DNA of 64,000 nucleotides from Sphingomonas spermidinifaciens (GTDB lineage: Bacteria > Pseudomonadota > Alphaproteobacteria > Sphingomonadales > Sphingomonadaceae): contig NZ_NWMW01000002.1 of the NCBI RefSeq assembly GCF_002351485.1, forward strand, positions 124,001 to 188,000, given 5' to 3'. Within the stretch, counting starts at the first letter, position 1. Every line of letters starts with the position of its first letter. Position numbers and translations under genes: made by a program. Shown piece by piece: positions 1 through 6,328 of this stretch. The notes below the pieces were generated by a model. The model did no database searches. It had not been told where the DNA came from and saw only the letters and a list, made by a program, of their open reading frames with translations.

Positions 1-31
1 GATCAAGCTGCTGAAGTTCGCCGCGGCCTGA
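1..31 (+). CDS. C-terminal end of an upstream gene, probably the GTA major capsid protein (partial)
   Basis: Only the last nine codons are present, read from base 2 (base 1 closes an earlier codon), giving IKLLKFAAA and a TGA at 29-31. A rho-independent terminator follows at once. In GTA clusters the HK97-type major capsid gene lies directly upstream of the head-tail connector, and capsid proteins of this type often end in an IKLLKF-like string, so capsid is the likely identity. This rests on position and a very short peptide. Confidence 0.4.
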   Translation, partial: IKLLKFAAA

Positions 32-48
32 TTTCCCCTGAGCCTTAG

Positions 49-79
49 CCCTCCCCTTGGCGGGGAGGGCCATTTTTTT
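49..79 (+). terminator. Rho-independent terminator after the upstream capsid-like gene
   Basis: A perfect 8-bp stem (CCCTCCCC at 49-56, GGGGAGGG at 62-69) is followed by a run of seven T at 73-79. It lies between the partial upstream gene and the connector gene that starts at 93. It could partly insulate the abundantly needed capsid message from the downstream tail genes. Confidence 0.75.
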
Positions 80-92
80 CGGGAGACGGGGG

Positions 93-605
93 ATGGAGGA
101 AGCGGATCGGGCCGCGGGAGTGGCCGCGGTCAGGGCATTGCTGCGGATCGGCTCGGAGGCCGAGGACGGGCTGATCGGCGCGCTGGTGAGCGAGGCGTTC
201 GACCTGGCCGAGCGGTTCACCGGGCAGGTGCTGATCGCGCGGAGCATAAGCGAGCGGATCGCGGCCGACGGGACGTGGCGGCGGCTGGTGGCGACGCCGG
301 TGCGGTCGATCGCGGAGGTGAGTGCCGATGGCGCGCCGCTGACCGCCGAGGTTTATGCGGTCGATATCGATGCAGATGGCGACGGCTGGGTGCGGGTGAG
401 CGGGGCCGCGCGGGTCGTGACGGTCGCCTTGCAGGCGGGGCTGGCCAGCGACTGGGCCTCGCTTCCCTCGGCGATCCAGGGCGGGATCGTGCGGCTGGCG
501 GCGTATCGCTTCGACGCGCGCGAGGCGGGGGAGGCGCCGCCGGCGGCAGTGTCGGCGCTGTGGCGGCCGTACCGGCGGCTGCGGCTGGCCGAGGCGCGGG
601 CATGA
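93..605 (+). CDS. GTA/phage head-tail connector protein (gp6-like)
   Basis: A 170-residue protein at the position of the head-tail connector in alphaproteobacterial GTA clusters, directly after the presumed capsid gene. The sequence has the layout of gp6/phiE125 gp8-type connectors: a helical N-terminus, a beta-rich middle and a C-terminal helix ending in an Arg-rich YRRLRLAEARA. These proteins form a ring under the portal that joins capsid to tail. The start is the ATG at 93, behind a purine-rich GGGAGACGGGGG. An in-frame TTG at 57 would lie inside the terminator hairpin and is unlikely. The stop overlaps the next ATG (ATGA), so translation is probably coupled. Naming relies on family layout and synteny. 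Confidence 0.72.
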   Translation: MEEADRAAGVAAVRALLRIGSEAEDGLIGALVSEAFDLAERFTGQVLIARSISERIAADGTWRRLVATPVRSIAEVSADGAPLTAEVYAVDIDADGDGWVRVSGAARVVTVALQAGLASDWASLPSAIQGGIVRLAAYRFDAREAGEAPPAAVSALWRPYRRLRLAEARA

Positions 606-778
606 GCGCGGCGGTGGAGCGGGTGGCCGAGCGGCGCGCGGCGGCGGTGCGCGAGCGCGTGGCGGCAGTGCTGGCGCGCGAGGGCGCGGTGACGATCGAG
701 GGCGAGCGCGTGGTGCTCGAGCGGCGGGCGGGGGTGCTCGCAGGCGACCTTGCCTGGGTAGCGGGAGCGATCCGATGA
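602..778 (+). CDS. Small Arg/Ala-rich protein of the GTA cluster, function unknown
   Basis: A 58-residue, highly charged and helical protein, rich in Arg, Ala, Val and Glu. Its ATG overlaps the connector stop (602-605) and its TGA overlaps the next ATG (775-778), so it is translationally coupled on both sides and very likely expressed. It occupies the slot where Rhodobacter capsulatus GTA has its larger head-closure (stopper) protein g7, but is too short for that fold and shows no recognised domain. No function is assigned. Confidence 0.6.
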   Translation: MSAAVERVAERRAAAVRERVAAVLAREGAVTIEGERVVLERRAGVLAGDLAWVAGAIR

Positions 779-1164
779 GCGCGGCGCGGTTGCACGAGGC
801 AGTGGCGGCGGCGCTGAGGGCGGCGCCGGGGCTGGCGGCGGCATCGGTCTTCGCCTCGCCGCCGGTGCGCTCGGCAGTGCCCTATGCGCTGGTGGGCGAG
901 GCGGTCGTCGCCGACTGGTCGACCAAGGACGCCGCGGGGTTCGAGGCGCGGGTGACGGTCGAGCTCCATGACGCGCGCGAGGACGGCGCCGTGGTGCGCG
1001 GCCTGGCCGAGGCGGCGCGGGCGGCGGTCGAGGCGATGGCTGACGACATTGGCCACGGGTGGCGGATCGTCAGCCGCCTGTTCGTGCGCCAGCGCATCGT
1101 GCGGACGCGGGGGCAGTGGGTGGCGAGCGTCGAGTTTCGGGTGCGGGTGCTCTCGCAGGGATGA
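775..1164 (+). CDS. DUF3168 tail terminator/completion protein (GTA gp8-like)
   Basis: A 129-residue DUF3168-family protein. The family is related to phage tail terminator proteins that cap the head-proximal end of the tail tube and allow it to join the head. The sequence has the expected N-terminal helix (LHEAVAAALRA), the VPYALVGE strand, a central strand with a helix containing VRGLAEAARAAVEAM, and a final beta strand (SVEFRVRVL). The ATGA overlap with the upstream small gene and the following major tail gene fit standard GTA order. Length matches the family. Confidence 0.8.
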   Translation: MSAARLHEAVAAALRAAPGLAAASVFASPPVRSAVPYALVGEAVVADWSTKDAAGFEARVTVELHDAREDGAVVRGLAEAARAAVEAMADDIGHGWRIVSRLFVRQRIVRTRGQWVASVEFRVRVLSQG

Positions 1165-1177
1165 TGAGGAGGGTCTT

Positions 1178-1585
1178 ATGGCGGCGGAGAAGGGAAGTGC
1201 GTTCCTGTTGAAGGTGGGGAACGGGGCGGTGCCGGTGGCCTATTCGACGATGGCGGGGCTGCGCACGACGCAGCTGTCGATCAACGGCGAGGCGGTGGCG
1301 ATCACGTCGAAGGATTCGGGTGGGTGGCGCGAGCTCCTGTCCGGGGCGGGCGTGCGGTCGGTGAGCGTGGCGGCGGCGGGGATCTTCACCGGATCGGCGG
1401 CGGAGACGCGGATCAAGGGGAGTGCGCTCGCCGGCACGATCGACGATTATCGGCTGAGCTTCGAGAGCGGCGAGACGATGACCGGGCGGTTCCTCGTCAC
1501 GCGGCTCGACTATGCCGGCGATGTGGGCGGGGAGCGGAGCTACACGCTGGCGCTCGAAAGCTCCGGCGCGGTGGTGAGCGCGTGA
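1178..1585 (+). CDS. Phage/GTA major tail protein, TP901-1 type (gp9-like)
   Basis: A 135-residue tail-tube protein. The N-terminus MAAEKGSAFLLKVG, the GLRTTQLSINGE segment and the late alternating beta strands match TP901-1-type major tail proteins, which stack as hexameric rings to form the tube through which DNA passes. The ATG at 1178 follows a GAGGAGGG ribosome binding site. The stop overlaps the next GTG start at 1582. Longer in-frame extensions upstream lie inside the DUF3168 gene and are rejected. Confidence 0.82.
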   Translation: MAAEKGSAFLLKVGNGAVPVAYSTMAGLRTTQLSINGEAVAITSKDSGGWRELLSGAGVRSVSVAAAGIFTGSAAETRIKGSALAGTIDDYRLSFESGETMTGRFLVTRLDYAGDVGGERSYTLALESSGAVVSA

Positions 1586-1881
1586 ATCCCGCACGGGGCG
1601 AGGCGTCGATCCGGGTGAGCGGCGAGCTGCTGGTGCTGCGCCCGAGCTTCGCGGCTTTGGTCGCGGCGGAGGGCGAGCTGGGGCCGCTGTTCGCGCTGGT
1701 CGAGCGGGCGGCGGCGGGGCGGCTGGCGCTGGGCGAGATGGTGGCGCTGTTCTGGCATTGCCTGAAGGACCCGGCGCCAATGCCGCGCGAGGCGTTTGCC
1801 GAAGGGGTGGCGGCGGGCGGGCTCGCGGCGGCGACCCCGGCGCTCAAGGTGCTGCTCGGGCAAATCCTGGCGGGGCGGTGA
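1582..1881 (+). CDS. Gene transfer agent family protein gp10-like (tail assembly)
   Basis: A 99-residue protein matching the GTA gp10 family, thought to act as a tail assembly chaperone. Recognisable features are N-terminal ARGEASIRVSGE followed by LRPSFAALVAAEGELG and a hydrophobic C-terminus (LKVLLGQILAGR). It begins with GTG at 1582, coupled to the tail-protein stop by a GTGA overlap, and its own TGA overlaps the next ATG (TGATG at 1879-1883). The pair gp10/gp10.1 with overlapping frames resembles the G/GT chaperone arrangement of tailed phages, though no slippery frameshift site is evident. Confidence 0.75.
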   Translation: MNPARGEASIRVSGELLVLRPSFAALVAAEGELGPLFALVERAAAGRLALGEMVALFWHCLKDPAPMPREAFAEGVAAGGLAAATPALKVLLGQILAGR

Positions 1882-2204
1882 TGTTTGCTCCTTTGGATAG
1901 AGGCCGCACCGGCCCGCTCCCCCACCCGACCACCCACACCATATCCTGGACGGGTGGCCGGGTGGGGGAGCGGGCCGGTGCGGCACCTGATCCGGCGTTC
2001 CCGGATCAGAACAAGGCGTTCGCCGACGCCGCGGTGCGGCTGGCGGGGATGGCCGGCTTGGCGTTCGGCTGGTCGCCGGACGCCTTCTGGGCGGCGACGC
2101 CGGCGGAGCTGGGCGCGCTGGTGCGTGCGCTGGCGGGTGAGGAGGGGCCGGTCGCCGATGCGGGCGACCTCCGGCGATTGATGGAGGCGTTTCCCGATGG
2201 ATGA
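1881..2204 (+). CDS. rcc01693-like GTA protein (gp10.1) with repeat-encoded N-terminal segment
   Basis: A 107-residue protein. The C-terminal 70 residues (FADAAVRLAGM, GWSPDAFWAATPAEL) match the short phage/GTA family seen between gp10 and the tape measure, probably a second tail assembly factor. The start ATG at 1881 overlaps the gp10 stop and so is translationally coupled. Roughly residues 6-43 are encoded by a long perfect palindrome and a second hairpin (1903-2009), read in frame; the family is normally about 60-70 residues. The extra segment is rich in Gly, Arg, Pro and Thr and is likely unstructured. The end overlaps the tape measure start by 8 bp. Confidence 0.7.
   Translation: MFAPLDRGRTGPLPHPTTHTISWTGGRVGERAGAAPDPAFPDQNKAFADAAVRLAGMAGLAFGWSPDAFWAATPAELGALVRALAGEEGPVADAGDLRRLMEAFPDG
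1903..2009. repeat. Composite palindromic element inserted in frame in the GTA gp10.1 gene
   Basis: Two arms of 26 bp (1903-1928 and 1959-1984) are perfect inverted repeats; inside them CCACCC/GGGTGG extends the stem. A second hairpin follows at once (CTGATCCG 1987-1994, CGGATCAG 2002-2009). The unit is translated without stops. Its structure is that of a REP/palindromic-element insertion and not of normal coding sequence. No second copy was found in this window, so membership of a genomic family is inferred. Confidence 0.8.
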
Positions 2205-2811
2205 GGAAATCGAGCGGCTGGTCGTCAACGTCCGCGCCGATACCGCAGGCTTTGCGCGCGACGTGGCGGCGATGCGCGCGAGCCTGGAAGGACCGATGGA
2301 GGCGGGGGCCGCACGAGCCGGGCGGGCGATCGACACGACGCTCGCCCGCGCGCTGCGCACCGGCAAGCTGGGGTTCGAGGATCTGGGCCGGATCGCAACC
2401 GCGGTGCTGGGCGAGATTGCGGTGAGCGCAGTGCAGGGCGGGCTGGGATCGCTGCTGGGCGGCGCCAAGGGGGGTAGTGGCGGCGGCGGGCTGGTGTCGG
2501 CGTTGCTCGGCCTGTTCGGCGGGGCGCCGGGACGCGCGACGGGTGGGCCGGTGTCGCCCGGGCGCCCCTATTGGGTGGGCGAGCGCGGGCCGGAATTGTT
2601 CGTGCCCACGAGCGCGGGGCGAGTCGAGGTGCCGGGGGGGGCGACGGACGTGCGGCCTGTGGCGACGCCGATCCTGCCGGCGGCGGGGCCGCGCGAGGTG
2701 CGGGTGGCGATCACCGTCAACGCCCGCGGCGGCGAGGCGCCGGCGGCGCTTGCCCAGTCGGGTCGGCAGGTGGCGCGAGCCGTGCGCGCGGCGCTGATGC
2801 GCGAGGCGTGA
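2197..2811 (+). CDS. Short tail tape measure protein (GTA gp11-like)
   Basis: A 204-residue protein with helical N-terminus (ERLVVNVRADTAGFARDVAAMR), a Gly-rich hydrophobic centre (GGLGSLLGGAKGG, then LVSALLGLFGG) and the conserved GRPYWVGERGPELFVPTSAGRV motif typical of tape measure C-termini. Tape measures set tail length and escort DNA. The length is close to the R. capsulatus GTA g11 and far shorter than in most phages, predicting a short tail. The start overlaps gp10.1 (ATGGATGA). Confidence 0.8.
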   Translation: MDEEIERLVVNVRADTAGFARDVAAMRASLEGPMEAGAARAGRAIDTTLARALRTGKLGFEDLGRIATAVLGEIAVSAVQGGLGSLLGGAKGGSGGGGLVSALLGLFGGAPGRATGGPVSPGRPYWVGERGPELFVPTSAGRVEVPGGATDVRPVATPILPAAGPREVRVAITVNARGGEAPAALAQSGRQVARAVRAALMREA

Positions 2812-2859
2812 GCCGATCCCGCCCTCCCTGCCGTGGAGGAGAACGGTTGGAGAAAAATC

Positions 2860-5136
2860 ATGGGGCATTGGCTGGCGGCTGCACGGAGCGTGCAGGCGGC
2901 GGGGCATCTGACGCGTTTCGATCCGCGGTTCTGGACGGTCGATTTTCCGCGGCCGATGATGGCGAGCGTCGTGACGACCGCGCCCGACGGCCTGCGTGTC
3001 GATGCCGTCTTTTATCGCAAGGGCGATCTGGCGGGGCTGATCTGGGACAGCGTCGATCGCTGGGATCATCCGCTGACGAGCTATGACACCGACCGCGATT
3101 ATCGCGGGTGCGTGCTGTCGTTCCGGTGGCGCTCGGGCGGGATCGTCGCGCTGGATGCGGTGAACGGCCCGACGCTGACGATCGAGGGGCGCGATGCCGG
3201 GGGTGCCCCGCGCGCCTGGTATGTGCGGCTCTGGAACTATGCGGTCGGCACGCCCGAGGATGCGCGGGTGACGATCGACTTCGACGCGCTCGAAGGCGGG
3301 TTCACCCTGCCGGGCGAGGCGGACCCGGTGTTCGCGGGCGATATCGACCGGATGTTCGTGTCGCTGGTGCCCGAGGGCTATGTCGAGGGAAGCGCTGAGC
3401 CGATCGGCGTGGTCGAGGGGTGGGCCGAGCTGACCGACATGGCCTGCACCGGGCCGCGATCGGTACTGACGATCGGCGAGTGCATCGTGCCCGAGCATCG
3501 GTTGCGCATCGCGACGGGATATGACGACGCCTATAATCAGACGCCGGCGCGGGTGATGCGCAACATCGAGCTGCTCGGCTATCGCGGCGTCATCAACCAC
3601 TATGTCGGCATGAGCCACTATTTCCGGCTCGAGCACGCATCGGGCGGGCTTTACGTGAGCCTGAGCGGGGGCGTGCTGAATGCCCCGTGCCTTGCCTGGC
3701 ATCGCGACTTCGCCGCGCTGGTGGCGGCGAGCGGGCGGTCGGTGATCTGGTCGCTGAGCTATGAATTGTTCGACGAACATTGCTGGGGCGACTGGAAGCA
3801 GCGCGCGACCGACGGCAGCCCGGCGCTGACCGGGTGGGTGCCGCCCTCGACGCTGCTGAGCCCGGCGCATGTCGGCGCGATGGGGTATCTGCGCGTGGTG
3901 GCGCAGGCGTTCGCGGGGATTGCGCTCGAGGCGGGCCTGCCGATGCGGTTCCAGGTGGGGGAGCCGTGGTGGTGGGTGCGCGCCGACGGGACGCCGTGCC
4001 TGTATGACGCGGCGGCGGTGGCGGCGTTCGGGGGCGATCCGCCGGTGATCGCGAGCCTGAAGGCGCCGCTGGGGGCGGCCGAGCGGGCGCTGCTCGATGC
4101 GGCGGGGGCGCTGCTGGCGGCATCGACGGCGGCACTGTGCGAGGGCGTTCGCGAGGTCGCGCCGAACGTGGAGACGCTGCTGCTGGCCTATCTGCCGACG
4201 ATCCTCGACGCTGGCATGCCCGAGGCGAAGCGCGCCAATCTGCCCATTGGCTGGGCGAGCCCGGCGTTCGATGTGCTGCAGCTCGAGGATTATGACTGGG
4301 CCGCGACGGGCAATGTCGGTGCGAGCGCGCGCGGGGCGGCGGCGGCGGAGGTGCGGCTCAATTATCCGCGCGAACGGCAGCATTACCTGTCGGGGTTCGT
4401 GTTGCGGCCCGATCAGGCGGGACAGTGGCACGCGATCGCCGCCGCGGCGGAGGCGGGGCGGGCGCGGGGCGTCGCCGAGACCTTCGTCTGGGCGCTGCCG
4501 CAGGTGCTGCGCGACGGCTTCGTGCATTTCGAGGAAGAGGAGGACGACGTGCAGGCGTTCGACGATGTGCGCTTTCCGCTGGCGCTCGGGCGCGAGGCGG
4601 AGGTGATGCCCGAAACCTCGACCGCGATCCTGACGAGCGCGAGCGGGCATGAGCGGCGGAACGTCGCCTGGGGGTCGGCGCGGACACGCTATGATGTCGG
4701 GCCGGGGGTGCGATCGGAAACGGATATTGCTGCGCTCCTCAACTTCTTTCGCGCGCGGATGGGGCCGGCGCGGGCGTTCCGGCTGCAGGACCCGTTCGAT
4801 CATCGGGGCGAGGACGAAGCGATCGGGACCGGCGACGGCAGCGCGATGCGCTTCCCATTGGTTCGTCGCTATGGCGCGAGCGACCGGCGGATCACGCGGC
4901 CGGTGGCGGGGACGGTCGAGGTGCGCGTCGACGGGGCCCTGGCGGGGGGCTGGACGCTCGATCCGGGCGGCTGGGTGACGTTCGACATGCCGCCGCCGGT
5001 CGGCGCGGCGATCACCGCGAGCTTCGAATATGACGTGCCGGTGCGCTTCGCCGAGGATCGGCTGACCGTCAGCCGCGCGACCTTCCTGGCGGGCGAGGCG
5101 GCGTCCGTACCGCTGATCGAGGTGCGCGAGGCATGA
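2860..5136 (+). CDS. DUF2460 distal tail protein with large N-terminal, TIM-barrel-like extension (gp12-like)
   Basis: A 758-residue protein. The last ~200 residues (from ETSTAILTSASGHERRN through RFAEDRLTVSRATFLAGEA) are a DUF2460 domain, equal to the whole of R. capsulatus GTA g12, a distal-tail component. The first ~550 residues are extra: a beta-rich section (1-~220), then alternating strands and helices with LGYRGVINHYVG, SVIWSLSYELF, RFQVGEPWWW, TLLLAYLPTIL, VLQLEDYDW and ETFVWALPQVL, which look like successive barrel strands of a glycosidase-like fold. The ATG at 2860 is preceded by GGAG at good spacing; a GTG at 2833 lies within the ribosome-binding region. The stop overlaps the next ATG. 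Confidence 0.78.
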   Translation: MGHWLAAARSVQAAGHLTRFDPRFWTVDFPRPMMASVVTTAPDGLRVDAVFYRKGDLAGLIWDSVDRWDHPLTSYDTDRDYRGCVLSFRWRSGGIVALDAVNGPTLTIEGRDAGGAPRAWYVRLWNYAVGTPEDARVTIDFDALEGGFTLPGEADPVFAGDIDRMFVSLVPEGYVEGSAEPIGVVEGWAELTDMACTGPRSVLTIGECIVPEHRLRIATGYDDAYNQTPARVMRNIELLGYRGVINHYVGMSHYFRLEHASGGLYVSLSGGVLNAPCLAWHRDFAALVAASGRSVIWSLSYELFDEHCWGDWKQRATDGSPALTGWVPPSTLLSPAHVGAMGYLRVVAQAFAGIALEAGLPMRFQVGEPWWWVRADGTPCLYDAAAVAAFGGDPPVIASLKAPLGAAERALLDAAGALLAASTAALCEGVREVAPNVETLLLAYLPTILDAGMPEAKRANLPIGWASPAFDVLQLEDYDWAATGNVGASARGAAAAEVRLNYPRERQHYLSGFVLRPDQAGQWHAIAAAAEAGRARGVAETFVWALPQVLRDGFVHFEEEEDDVQAFDDVRFPLALGREAEVMPETSTAILTSASGHERRNVAWGSARTRYDVGPGVRSETDIAALLNFFRARMGPARAFRLQDPFDHRGEDEAIGTGDGSAMRFPLVRRYGASDRRITRPVAGTVEVRVDGALAGGWTLDPGGWVTFDMPPPVGAAITASFEYDVPVRFAEDRLTVSRATFLAGEAASVPLIEVREA

Positions 5137-5942
5137 GCTGGCTGGCCGAGACCTGCGCCACGATCGCCTTTTGCTGGCGGGTCGAGCGGCGCGACGGGGT
5201 GGCGATCGGGCTGACCAGCCACGACCGCGACCTTGTTATCGAAGGCATCGTCCACCGCGCGGCGCCGGGGATCAGTCCCTCGGCGATCAAGCGGTCGGAC
5301 GGGCTCGACGCCGACAGCATGGACGTGACCGGCGCGCTGACCCACCGCGCGATCGGCGAGCGCGACCTGATCGCCGGGCGCTGGGACGGGGCGCGGGTGG
5401 CGATCAGCGCGGTCGACTGGACCAATGTCGCCAACCGGGTGCCGCTGGGCGAGGGAACGATCGGGGCGATCGAGACGGCGGATGGCGGGTTCACCGCCGA
5501 GCTGCGCGGCGCGTCGGCGGCGTTCGAGGCGCCGGCGTGCGAGGTGACCTCGCCCGAATGCCGCGCGGAATTGGGCGACGGGCGCTGCCGCGTGCCGATG
5601 GCGGCGCGGCGGCGGGTGGTACGGGTCGTGGCGGTGGCCGACGCTACGCTGACCGTCGATACGGCGGAGCCGGGCGACAATCTCTATGGCAGCGGGCGGC
5701 TGCGCTGGCTGGACGGCGACAATTCGGGGCTGGAGGCGGCGATCGACCGGTCGGCGGGGACGGCGGTCAAGCTGCGCGAGCCGCCGCGGCTGCCGGTGCG
5801 TGCCGGCGACCGGGCGGAACTGATCGAGGGGTGCGACAAGAGGCTGGCGACCTGCGCGGGGCGGTTCGGCAACGCCGCGAACTTTCGCGGCGAGCCGTTC
5901 CTGCCGGGAATCGACCTGCTCACGCGCTATCCCGGCGCATGA
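5133..5942 (+). CDS. DUF2163 / phage BR0599-type tail protein (GTA gp13-like)
   Basis: A 269-residue member of the DUF2163/BR0599 family, found in GTAs between gp12 and the NlpC peptidase, and part of the tail baseplate. Characteristic pieces are GLTSHDRDL near the N-terminus, the central cysteine pair in APACEVTSPECRAELGDGRC and the C-terminal CDKRLATCAGRFGNAANFRGEPF. In R. capsulatus GTA this protein is thought to build the hub ring with an Fe-S or metal site formed by such cysteines; that role is inferred here. The gene starts ATGA-coupled at 5133 and ends coupled to the peptidase gene. Confidence 0.82.
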   Translation: MSWLAETCATIAFCWRVERRDGVAIGLTSHDRDLVIEGIVHRAAPGISPSAIKRSDGLDADSMDVTGALTHRAIGERDLIAGRWDGARVAISAVDWTNVANRVPLGEGTIGAIETADGGFTAELRGASAAFEAPACEVTSPECRAELGDGRCRVPMAARRRVVRVVAVADATLTVDTAEPGDNLYGSGRLRWLDGDNSGLEAAIDRSAGTAVKLREPPRLPVRAGDRAELIEGCDKRLATCAGRFGNAANFRGEPFLPGIDLLTRYPGA

Positions 5943-6328
5943 GGTGCGGTCTGGCGGCGGCCGGGGCCGCGCGGGCGCTGGTCGGCGCGCGCTTTCGCCT
6001 GCACGGGCGCGACCCGGCGACGGGCCTCGATTGCGTGGGAGTGGCGGCGTGCGCGCTGGGGCGCAAGGTGCCGGGCGATTACGCGCTGCGAACCGGGGAC
6101 GCCGACCGTGCTGCGAGCCGGATCGCGGCGGCGGGGCTGGCGCGGGTCGCCGCGGGGCGGCCGGGCGACGTCGTGCTGATGCGCGTGGGACCGGCGCAGC
6201 TGCATCTGGGCGTGCTGATCGAGGGCGGCATGGTCCATGCCGATGCCGGCCTGCGCCGCGTGGTCGAGCGGCCAGGGCCGCCCGGCTGGCCGGTGATCGG
6301 CTGCTTCAGACCACAAGCGGAGGAATAG
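5939..6328 (+). CDS. NlpC/P60-family cell wall peptidase (GTA gp14-like)
   Basis: A 129-residue NlpC/P60-type cysteine peptidase. The catalytic Cys is in GLDCVGVAACALG (about residue 31), and a His is in LHLGVLIEGGMVHAD (about residue 89), matching the Cys-His arrangement of the family. GTA gp14 cuts recipient peptidoglycan during DNA delivery. The protein is compact, without a signal peptide, as expected for a virion-carried enzyme. It starts at 5939 in an ATGA overlap with gp13 and stops one base before gp15. Confidence 0.82.
   Translation: MRCGLAAAGAARALVGARFRLHGRDPATGLDCVGVAACALGRKVPGDYALRTGDADRAASRIAAAGLARVAAGRPGDVVLMRVGPAQLHLGVLIEGGMVHADAGLRRVVERPGPPGWPVIGCFRPQAEE

Noticed and set aside
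57..92. TTG at 57 as start of the connector gene
   Set aside because: It lies in the terminator loop; the ATG at 93 has a ribosome binding site.
1540..4803. Very long minus-strand open frame opposite the GTA tail genes
   Set aside because: Arg/Pro/Ala/His-rich composition without domains; the plus strand carries recognised, coupled GTA genes. A GC-driven shadow.
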